64,000 nt of DNA from JASHVB01 sp963762885. GTDB taxonomy: Bacteria; Pseudomonadota; Alphaproteobacteria; Acetobacterales; Acetobacteraceae. The stretch spans positions 248,001 to 312,000 of the forward strand of contig CAVXNH010000077.1 of the NCBI GenBank assembly GCA_963762885.1, written 5' to 3'. The first letter of the stretch is position 1. Every line of letters starts with the position of its first letter. The notes beneath the pieces are model-generated. The model had not been told where the DNA came from. It ran no database searches and was given only the letters and a program-made list of their open reading frames with translations. The translations under genes were made by a program, and so were the position numbers. This document shows, piece after piece, positions 57,153-64,000 of this stretch.

Positions 57153-58353
57153 ATGTCCCAGCTTCCGCTCCGCCACGGCATATTCCTGCCGCCATTCCAC
57201 CCGATGGAAGAAAACCCCACGCAGTGCCTGGAGCGTGACCTGGAGCTGATGTCCTGGTTGGACAAGCTGGGTTTCCACGAAGCCTGGATCGGCGAACATC
57301 ATTCGGCTGGCTGGGAGACGATCAGCTCGCCCGAACTGTTCATCGCGGTCGCCGCGGAGCGCACGCGGTCGATCCGCTTCGGCACTGGTGTCATCTCGCT
57401 GCCGTATCACAATCCTCTGATGACGGCGAACCGCATCATCCAGCTCGATCACATGACGCGAGGCCGAGTGATGTTCGGCGCCGGGCCGGGGTTGCTGGCG
57501 TCCGACGCGCTGATGCTGGGCATCGATCCCAATGTGCAGCGCGACCGCATGGCCGAGGCGCTCGACGTGATCCTGCGCTTCTTCAAGGGCGAGATCGTCA
57601 CCGAGAAGACCGAGCTGGTACACCTTCGTCAACGCGCGAGCGCATCTGCTGCCCTACACCAAGCCGCACCCCGAGGTCGCGGTGGTCAGTGCGGTAACCC
57701 CATCTGGCGGACGGCTGGCAGGGAAGTACGACCTCAGCATGATCTGCGTGGCCGCGACCAATCCGTTCGGGTTCGACGCGCTCGACGCAAATTGGAAGAT
57801 CGCCAATGGCATTGCGGCGGAGCAGGGGAGGACGATGGACCCGTCCCGGCTGCGGCTGGTGGGACCGATGCACATCGCCGAGACGCGCGCGAAGGCTTAT
57901 GAGAATTGCAGGTTCGGCTTCGAACGCTACCTCGGGTATTTGAACAACAACCAGCCGCGCTTCCTGCCCCCGGCGGGCGCCGATCCGGCCGAGTGGTTCG
58001 TCGAAAACAAATTTGGGGTGATTGGCACGCCGGACGACGCGGTCGCGCTGATCGAGCGGCTGCAGGCCAAGCAGGGCGCGTTCGGCGTGATGCTGCAACA
58101 GGCGCATAACTGGGCGGATTGGGAGGCGACGAAGCGATCCTATGAATTGTATTCCCGCTACGTCATGCCGCACTTCTCCGGCGACAATGTGCCGCGTGTC
58201 GAATCGTTCGACTGGTGCACCGCGCATCGCGACGAGCTGACGGAAAAGCGCTCGGCCGCCGCGCGGGCTATGTTCGACAAGCACGAGGCAGAGCAGCGGG
58301 TGCGACAAGCGGAAGCGACGGCGCGACCGACAAAGGGGCGCGAGGCGTGGTGA
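57153..58353 (+). CDS. LLM class flavin-dependent oxidoreductase (luciferase-like), frameshifted
   Basis: This FMNH2-dependent enzyme belongs to the alkanal monooxygenase-like group. The first frame has HGIFLPPFHPMEENPTQCLE, EAWIGEHHSAGWETISSPELFI, IRFGTGVISLPYHNPLMTANR and GRVMFGAGPGLL. After a one-base break near 57615 the second frame has KPHPEVAVVSAVTPSGGRLA and the C-terminal FGVIGTPDDAVALIERLQAK. Joined length is about 400 residues. The substrate is open. It is followed after 73 nt by a NIPSNAP-type gene on the same strand, and the two may form a catabolic pair. Confidence 0.88.
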
Positions 58354-58426
58354 GACTCGCGGGTCTTGCGTGCGCCGGCCGAACGCCACACGTTGCGCTA
58401 CCTCGATCGCAACAGGAGAGAACGCG

Positions 58427-58747
58427 ATGATTGCTGACCTGCGCATCTACACCTGCAAGCCGAACAAGCTGGCCGAGTGGGTTGCGATGTACAAGGAAAT
58501 GGCCTGGCCGCTGCAACAGAAGTATCTCGGCCGCTGCCTGGGCTGGTTCACCACGGTGGAAGGCGAGCTGAACACCGTGGTGCATATCTGGGGCTATGAG
58601 GATCAGGGCGACCGCGAACGCCGGCGCAACGCGATGGCCGCCGATCCTGAATGGCAGAAGTTCCTCGCCGAAGGTTACCGGCGGGAACTGCTGCTGAAGC
58701 AGGAGAACCGGATCATGCGTCCGACGGATTTTTCCCCAGTGCAATAA
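58427..58747 (+). CDS. NIPSNAP family protein
   Basis: A 106-residue ferredoxin-like-fold protein. The opening MIADLRIYTCKPNKLAEWV and the central LGWFTTVEGELNTVVHIWGYED with DRERRRNAMAADPEWQKF are typical of NIPSNAP proteins. Their biochemical role in bacteria is not settled; they often sit next to monooxygenases or acyl-CoA enzymes as here. AGGAGAGAACG precedes the ATG. The stop at 58747 lies 2 nt before a palindromic element and inside the opposing GNAT frame. Confidence 0.88.
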   Translation: MIADLRIYTCKPNKLAEWVAMYKEMAWPLQQKYLGRCLGWFTTVEGELNTVVHIWGYEDQGDRERRRNAMAADPEWQKFLAEGYRRELLLKQENRIMRPTDFSPVQ

Positions 58748-59231
58748 CCACTCCCGCGGGAGCGGGAGAGGTTAGAAACTTCACCATCGTCACCGAGGTC
58801 GGCTCGGCGTATCCCGGATGCGCCGTCCGTTCCGTCTCGACAAAGCCGCACGCCGCGAACAGCCGCCGATTGTCCGCCAGCACCAGCCGCGTCGCCAGGT
58901 GCACGCGCGGCAACCGCATCTCCCGCGCCGCCGCTTCGGCCGCTGCCACCAGCGCCCGGGCGATCCCCTGCCGCCGCGACGACGGCGCCACGCCCACGCG
59001 GCTCACATACAACCCGCCGTCCTTCTCCTCCCACAAGACAGACCCAGCCATCACCCCGTCGACCAAAGCAACTGCCCCGCCGCCACCCCGGGCCAGATGC
59101 GCAGTCACGTCTGCCGCGGTCACGAGTAAGGCCGAGGGTAGCGGGTCGGTGGCGACTGCCTGGGCGGCGAAGGCCTCCCGGATCAGGGCCGCGACCGCGT
59201 CTGCATCGGACAAGGTCATCGCACGCAGCAT
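58713..59231 (-). CDS. GNAT family N-acetyltransferase with repeat-derived C-terminus
   Basis: The 172-residue acetyl-CoA-dependent acetyltransferase shows LRAMTLSDADAVAALIREAF, the acetyl-CoA-binding loop VSRVGVAPSSRRQGIARALV (motif A, R/QxxGxG/A) and LADNRRLFAACGFVETER. The family sequence ends near SVTMVKF. The last twenty or so residues, beginning LTSPAPAGVV, come from a family A palindromic fragment, and the frame then runs antiparallel over the NIPSNAP 3' end to its stop. It is convergent with the NIPSNAP gene and divergent from hslO. The substrate is unknown. Confidence 0.85.
   Translation of the reverse strand: MLRAMTLSDADAVAALIREAFAAQAVATDPLPSALLVTAADVTAHLARGGGGAVALVDGVMAGSVLWEEKDGGLYVSRVGVAPSSRRQGIARALVAAAEAAAREMRLPRVHLATRLVLADNRRLFAACGFVETERTAHPGYAEPTSVTMVKFLTSPAPAGVVIALGKNPSDA
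58750..58773. repeat. Palindromic fragment, family A, between NIPSNAP and GNAT genes
   Basis: A CTCCCGCGGGAGCGGGAGAG hairpin unit, one end of the family A element. It is read as LTSPAPAG at the GNAT C-terminus, the same frame as the LTSPAGAG in murG. Confidence 0.75.
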
Positions 59232-59278
59232 GCCCCGGACAGTAGCCCTGCGCCCCGCGCGTGCCTATCTTGCGCGGA

Positions 59279-60248
59279 ATGTCGCAAACTCCTGCCTTCC
59301 TGGACCCCGCCCGTCCGCCGGTGCCCGATATCGTGGTGCCGCGCGGCGTCACGCCATTCTACCTGCCGCACCGCCCGGTGCGCGGCCGCCTGGTGCGGCT
59401 CGGCCCGCTGGCGGACGCGCTGCTGACCCGGCACGACAACCACCCCGTCGTCACCCGCCTCGCCGGTGAGGCGCTGGCGCTCGCCGCCGCGTTATCGGGA
59501 GCACTGAAGTTCCGCGGCTCGTTCAGCCTTCAGGCCAAAGGCGACGGGCCAGTGCCGATGCTGCTGGCCGACTGCACCGACACCGGCGCGCTGCGCGGCT
59601 ACGCGCGCGCCAGGCCCGAGGTGCTGGCTGCGCTGCTGGAGGCCACACCGGACCCCGCCGCCAACGCATTGCTCGGCGGTGGATACCTGGCCTTCACCGT
59701 GGACCAGGGACCGGAGCAAAACCGCCATCAAGGCATTGTCACCATCGAGGGGGAAAACCTCGCCGAGATGGCACTGCACTACTTCAGCACCAGCGAGCAA
59801 ATAGGCTGTATGCTGCATCTCGCCTGCAAACAGACCGAGGCTGGATGGCGTGCCGGGGCGTTGATCCTGGAGAAGGTCGCCGGTGCCGGCGGCATCGATC
59901 CTGCGCTGGACGCCGAGGCGCAGGAGGAAAGCTGGCGCACTGCCAGCCTTCCTCGCCGAAACGCTGACCGACGCCGAACTGCTGGACGATGCCCTGCCGC
60001 CCGAAACGTTACTGTACCGCCTGTTCCACACCGAGGGCGTCGCCGTCGATCGCGCCCGCTCGCTATCGTATGGCTGTCGGTGCTCGCGTGCCCGGCTGTC
60101 CGGCATCCTGGAGACGTTCTCGATCGACGACCTGGACCACATGGCGGTGGACGGCGACATCGTCATGACCTGCGAGTTCTGCAATTTCGACTTTCGTTTC
60201 ACCCGCGACGAGGTGCATGGCGAGGCCACCGCGCCGAAGCACACCTGA
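59279..60248 (+). CDS. hslO: Redox-regulated chaperone Hsp33, frameshifted
   Basis: Hsp33 holds unfolding proteins under oxidative stress; its activity is switched by oxidation of four zinc-binding Cys. The N-terminal part (FRGSFSLQAKGDGPVPMLLADCTD, GGGYLAFTVDQGP, YFSTSEQIGCMLHLA) is in the first frame. After a break near 59940 the second frame carries the zinc centre: CRC in YGCRCSRARLSGIL and CEFC in VMTCEFCNFDFRF. All four Cys are thus kept. The start at 59279 gives a family-like N-terminus of normal length for alphaproteobacteria. Divergent from GNAT, with 47 nt between. Confidence 0.9.
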
Positions 60249-60275
60249 ACACCAAGCCGGCCGGAGCCAGTTCGC

Positions 60276-60943
60276 ATGCATGCCAGCCTTCTGACCCGAC
60301 GCGCGACTCTGCTGTTGCCGTTCCTGCTGGCTGCTTGCGGCGGGAAGGAGCGGGAGGACTTTCCCGCCGCTGCGCTACAACTACCTGCCGCCGATCCGGC
60401 TGAACGTCGCGTCCATCGATATCCAGGAGCGATTTCGTCCGTCCGGCATCGGGATCCGACATGACCAGCCGCGACCCGGTGCATCCGATCGACGCGCTCC
60501 GCGCCATGGCGGAGGATCGGCTGCAAGCACTGGGCGCCAGCGGGCAAGCGGTGTTCGCCATTACCAACGCCTCATTGATCCGCCAGGACGACATGATCAC
60601 CTGCGCATTGGCGGCGGTGCTGGAGATCTATCCCAAGCCGGGCTTGCGGTCCGGCTTCGCCCAGGCCACCGTCTCGCGGCAACATACCGGTCCGGTCGAT
60701 GACCTGCGCGGCACCCTCTACGACATCACCAAGGCGACGATGGACGCGATGAACGTGGAGTTCGAGTATCAGGTTCGCCGCAACCTGGAGCCATGGCTCA
60801 TGCCTGCCACGTCGGCGCCGCCGCCGGTGCAGCAGCAGCCGTTGGATACGTCGCCGGCGACGCCGGGAGGGCCACCCCGCCCGCCTCCGGCAACGCCCCC
60901 GATGTCGCTGCAGCCGTTGGGACCGCCGATCCAACTCAGGTGA
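60276..60943 (+). CDS. Lipoprotein of unknown function, frameshifted
   Basis: The start MHASLLTRRATLLLPFLLAACGG is a lipoprotein signal with the lipobox LAAC. Behind it the frame breaks near 60355 and again near 60455. Joined, the mature protein would read FPPLRYNYLPPIRLNVASIDI, then DPVHPIDALRAMAEDRLQALGASGQAVF, DDLRGTLYDITKATMDAMNVEFEYQVRR and a Pro-rich tail. The layout is that of a conserved hypothetical lipoprotein that I recall behind hslO in related alphaproteobacteria. The function is unknown; an envelope location is likely. The last frame (from 60461) alone would lack the signal. Confidence 0.72.
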
Positions 60944-61079
60944 GGATGGCGTCCGGCGAGGCCGATGTCGCTGCCCTGGGCGATGTCCGTGCCGGGCAGC
61001 CTGAATGGTGCCGAGCGTCATGGGTATGGGTGCCCTGCCTTGACCTCCGGGGCGGCTTGGCGTTCAACGCGGCTGGCAA

Positions 61080-61155
61080 GGGCCTGTAGCTCAGTTGGTA
61101 GAGCACGAGACTTTTAATCTTGGGGTCGTGGGTTCGAGCCCCACCGGGCCCACCA
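61080..61155 (+). tRNA. tRNA-Lys (anticodon TTT)
   Basis: The 76-nt sequence folds into a full cloverleaf. The acceptor stem GGGCCTG pairs with CGGGCCC, with CCA encoded. The D arm is GCTC-AGTTGGTA-GAGC. The anticodon stem CGAGA/TCTTG holds the loop CTTTTAA with anticodon TTT at 61113-61115. The T arm is GTGGG-TTCGAGC-CCCAC. No integrase or duplicated 3' end was seen nearby. Confidence 0.97.
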
Positions 61156-61311
61156 AGATAACTAGCTGAAGTTACGGTGAAAACACCGATTGACACTCGT
61201 CCGCCTCGCGAAATCCACGTTGGCGTGACAGAACATTAGTCTAACTTGGCGGCCTGTCATCGAAGGTGGCGGCGCTTGGAGTCGCTGGTAACAGTGCCGC
61301 AACAGCAGACA

Positions 61312-62953
61312 CTACCACTCCACCGGATCGGCCGCCTCGCTCTCCTCAGCGGTCACCCGCGCGGGTTTGGCCGCCGCAGCCGGCAGCATATCGGCACGTC
61401 CCAAATCAGCAGCAGCCCGCCATCCGGCATTGGCTGGGCGCGCAGCACCAGGCTGGCGCCGTCCGAGCCCGTTACGGCAACCTCTCCAAACCGGACTCCG
61501 GCCGCAGCGCCGCGACCAGGCGCACCACCTCCGCATCCACGTCCTCCGATGTTCCGAAGCGCCCGGCCACCACCATCTGCCGCAACAAATCGTCGAGCAG
61601 CATAGCCTCGCGCAGCGCGTCCTCGGCCAGATTGCTCAAGACGGCGAAGCGCGGGTTCCATGCAGTCAGGTGGTGCCCGCCATCGAACGCGGCCGCGCCC
61701 TCGTAGATACCTCCCAGCATCGCCTGCATCTGAGCCGCGCCGACAGCAGCCTGCATCCGCACCATGGCGATATCGCCCTGCATGGCTGTCGCCAAGGCCT
61801 CGGCCTGCTTCAGTGCCCGGTTGCGGCGGCGCGTGCTTCGCCAATGCCACACTTCCCATAGCACCGTAGCGCCGATCGCCAGCACCAGCAGCGAGGCTAT
61901 GACCGCCAGCATTCGCGCCGCCGCCGCCCAGGTTTCCGCCGGGGCCAAGGCCTGATCGGTCACCACGCCCACGACAACGATCAGGTCGCGGTCGGGGATG
62001 CGGCGGAAAGCGATGATGCGGTCCAGGCCGTCGATCGGGGTTTTGCCCGACCAGATCCCGCCGCCCGGCCGTTTCACCATGTCGGTGTACATCGGTGTCT
62101 CGCCGATCGCGAGCTTGGGCCGTAACGCCGCGGTTCCCGCTACGGCCTGAACGCCGCCGCGATGGGTATCGATCAACGCGGCCAAGCCGGATTGGCCCAG
62201 CCCAGCCGCCGCGAACACGGAAGCAAGTGCGCTCGACCGGTAAGATGCCCCGATGAGCCAGCCCTCCGGCTTCGGCAGCGGACGCACCAAGTACATCAGA
62301 TGCTCCCGGATGACGCCGCCGGAACCGAGTTCACCGACCACTATCGCGTTGTCGGCGCCATGCGGCAGGATCGGCTCCAGCGATCCACTGGCAAACGTGG
62401 CATAGGCTGAGCCGAATCCCTGACCGACCGCCGCTTGATTGATATCCTGCACGATCAGGTGCTTCTGGTCGGCAATGAACAGGTCGTCGCTCACTGCCGT
62501 CAGCGCCGGCATCTTCTTGCGCCAATCGGTCAGATTGAAGCTGTCCGGATCTGCTTCCCAGGCGGCCTGCAACACGGTCAGCGACTGGTCGATCATCTGG
62601 AGCTCATGCTGCGCCTGGACTGCCAGTGTCGCGGCCTGGGCGGTGATCGCCGCCTCCACCCGCGCGCGTACATCGTCCGACTGGTCGCTGATGGCGCGTT
62701 CCGTGTTGATCCAGATCAGCGAGATCAGCATGGCGCAGATGACGACCACCGCAGCGCATGCGAGCATCTGGGCGGTGCTGACCCGCCGTGGGCGATTCTG
62801 GCGCAATTCGTCCGCCGTGCGGCGGATTGGCGAGCCCGGGCGCCGGCGGCGCTGCCGAACTTTGGGGCCAAACAGGCTGATCGGTGGTTCCGGCCCCGGC
62901 CAGTTATGGCCGCGTGGGAGGCGATAGCGTTGGTGGGGTGCATGTTCGCGCAA
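61312..62953 (-). CDS. Membrane receptor with Cache-like sensor and PAS domain, no visible output domain, frameshifted
   Basis: The N-terminal region has a helix at about residues 62-83 (MLACAAVVVICAMLISLIWI). A periplasmic sensor of about 270 residues follows in the double-Cache style (FNLTDWRKKMPALTAVSDDLFIAD, AFRRIPDRDLIVVVGV), then a second helix near MLAVIASLLVLAIGATVL. A PAS-like domain follows (MLGGIYEGAAAFDGGHHLTAWNPRF). Frame breaks near 61480 and 61400 follow; the joined end is short and runs out at a stop near 61312. There is no kinase, cyclase or methyl-accepting domain. Such proteins are normally N-terminal parts of histidine kinases or diguanylate cyclases, so this is either truncated or signals through a partner. 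Confidence 0.75.
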
Positions 62954-63034
62954 ATCCTGCGTGCCGCCGCCAACCTTTGCGGCGTGACAATCTAACGTTT
63001 GACGGATGCGCGAAGCAATGAGTTCCCCCGGCGA

Positions 63035-63869
63035 TCAACTCGTCGCAGGGGGGATGAGCGCTTCGGGCGATGCCGCGTGCTGGCTGCTGAGCGCCGCCAG
63101 GATCGCCGTCGCACGGGGCGTGTCGATCGCCTCCAGCGCCGCCACCGCGGCGTCGCGCAGTGTTTCGTGCTGCCGGGCGATGCGCCCGAGCAATACGGTG
63201 CATTCCTCGTCGGCGATCGAGGGTCACCGCCTCGACGAGTTCGGAATCCGGGGCCTGGCGCAACAGACGCACGAGCGACGGCCGGGCCTCAGTCCGCCCC
63301 ATCAGCCCGAGCGCCTTGGTGGCGGCAGTAGCCACTCCAGGGTTCAGGTCTTCGAGCAAACTGCCAAGCAGGCGGGCGATCTGCGCGGTGCGGGGCACGC
63401 AGCGGCAGGCCAGTGCGCGGACCTCCGGATCTGGATTCAGCAGCAGTGCAGCCGCGGTTTGTTCTGGCAGGATGCAACGCAGGGCGGACGCGGCCCGGAT
63501 TGCCTCGCGCCGTCCGGGTCCGGCGACCACCTGCTCCACGACGATCCTGCGGACGGCGGCGACGGCGTCAGCCCCGCCGATCGCGGCAAGAGCTTCGACC
63601 GCCGCGGTTTGCTCGGGGATCGGATGGTGGAGGCCAAAGCCCCTGAAGCGGCGGCACAGCGTTTCCAGCGACGGCACCGAAGCGGCCAGCTTGCGCCGCG
63701 CCGCCTCGGCGGCAAGGGCCCGGCAGTTGGTCAGGCCGGCGTCGGGCAGGTTGGCTACAAGCGCGGCGTCCGACAGTTCCGCGGCGAGCATGGCCTCGCG
63801 ATTGGGGAGCGGCGCTGGCGCGGGCGGCGGGTGCCGGAGGCCGGCATCCGCGAAAAGGTCGAGCTGCAT
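63035..63869 (-). CDS. HEAT-repeat domain protein, frameshifted
   Basis: The protein of about 277 residues opens with MQLDLFADAG and is then built of helical repeats of about 30 residues, such as AAVEALAAIGGADAVAAVRRIV, AASALRCILPEQTAAALLLNPDPEVRALACRCV and GVATAATKALGLMGRTEARPSLVRLL. These are HEAT-type repeats that serve as binding scaffolds. Near 63215 the frame breaks; the continued frame reads IADEECTVLLGRIARQHETL, then ALEAIDTPRATAILAAL, and stops at 63035. The ribosome site GGGGGAG (63881-63887) comes from a palindromic repeat. Partner and role are unknown. Confidence 0.75.
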
Positions 63870-63879
63870 GGCTAAAAAA

Positions 63880-63922
63880 TCTCCCCCGTCGCGGGAGAGG
63901 TCAAGGCGCGAAGCGTAGCAGG
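63880..63922. repeat. Palindromic fragment, family A, upstream of the HEAT-repeat gene
   Basis: CTCCCCCGTCGCGGGAGAGG with the following TCAAGGCGCGAAGCGTAGC matches the outer end of family A elements. It supplies the ribosome-binding sequence of the HEAT-repeat gene. Confidence 0.75.
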
Positions 63923-63957
63923 CGAAGGTGTCGCTGTTGCATGCAGCGCGAAATAGA

Positions 63958-64000
63958 TCAGGCAGCCACCCGCTCGACGAACTCCATCAGCCCCTGGTCG
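63958..64000 (-). CDS. 3' end of an unidentified gene
   Basis: On the minus strand the window edge reads an open frame ending DQGLMEFVERVAA with a TGA at 63958-63960. Too short to identify. It would be upstream of the HEAT-repeat gene on the same strand, with a palindromic fragment between. Confidence 0.4.
   Translation of the reverse strand, partial: DQGLMEFVERVAA

Noticed and set aside
61080..61311. Attachment site or integrated element at tRNA-Lys
   Set aside because: No integrase, no phage or plasmid genes and no repeat of the tRNA 3' end were seen on either side.

Overview
The window looks like chromosomal DNA of a GC-rich alphaproteobacterium, most likely of the Rhodospirillales (Acetobacteraceae-like). 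The reasons are the uniformly high GC, a full division and cell wall (dcw) cluster in alphaproteobacterial order, an HpnK-type hopanoid gene directly behind ftsZ, a Hsp33-lipoprotein pair, and many acyl-CoA and ABC-uptake genes. The taxonomic placement is an inference from gene content, not from a marker tree. No rRNA, CRISPR array, transposase or phage gene was seen. One tRNA, tRNA-Lys(TTT), is present.

Layout. 1-15.3 kb: murE(partial)-murF-mraY-murD-ftsW-murG-murC-murB-ddl-ftsQ-ftsA-ftsZ, all on + and mostly joined by ATGA or TGATG overlaps, so one translationally coupled operon for lipid II synthesis and septum assembly. 15.3-24.2 kb: hpnK, then minus-strand genes for an EEP-family phosphodiesterase/nuclease, an AI-2E-type permease with an extra C-terminal domain, a PD-(D/E)xK nuclease plus DUF2075 helicase protein (defence candidate), an ATP-grasp-like protein and an NDP-forming acyl-CoA synthetase. 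24.3-34.3 kb: SDR-kynU, a beta-hydroxyacid dehydrogenase with a carboxymuconolactone decarboxylase-like protein, an SDR, a metallo-beta-lactamase-fold lactonase, and a branched-chain-amino-acid-type ABC transporter (livH, fused livM-livG, livF, binding protein). 34.4-46.6 kb: rsmG, an alpha/beta hydrolase, a tandem CaiB/BaiF CoA-transferase, an Ntn asparaginase, a luciferase-like oxidoreductase, a thiolase, a hybrid histidine kinase, and a thiamine-diphosphate 2-hydroxyacyl-CoA lyase/oxalyl-CoA decarboxylase-family enzyme. 46.7-64 kb: a DUF6455 gene behind a perfect FNR box, rlmH, a MetX-like hydrolase, ridA, a phosphonate-type ABC transporter (phnC apart from phnD-phnE-phnE), gst, an aldo/keto reductase, a D-aminoacylase, a second luciferase-like enzyme, NIPSNAP, GNAT, hslO, a lipoprotein, tRNA-Lys, a Cache-PAS receptor and a HEAT-repeat protein.

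Two features of the DNA stand out. First, the window is peppered with several families of short palindromic repeats. They lie between genes and also inside coding sequences, including essential ones: murF, murG and murD carry them internally or near the N-terminus, and phnC and a GNAT gene are finished by them. In four of these genes one family is read in the same frame and gives related peptides, much like the Rickettsia palindromic elements. Second, about twenty genes carry single-base frame breaks, often in short C or G runs and often in genes that cannot be dispensable. This points to consensus errors in the assembly rather than gene decay, so frameshifted genes are listed as genes with their breaks described.

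The strongest leads are the in-frame palindromic elements in peptidoglycan genes, a repeat-derived 77-codon ORF that bridges murG and murC with overlaps at both ends, the nuclease-helicase protein, the FNR-controlled DUF6455 gene, and the 2-hydroxyacyl-CoA lyase near a double CoA-transferase.
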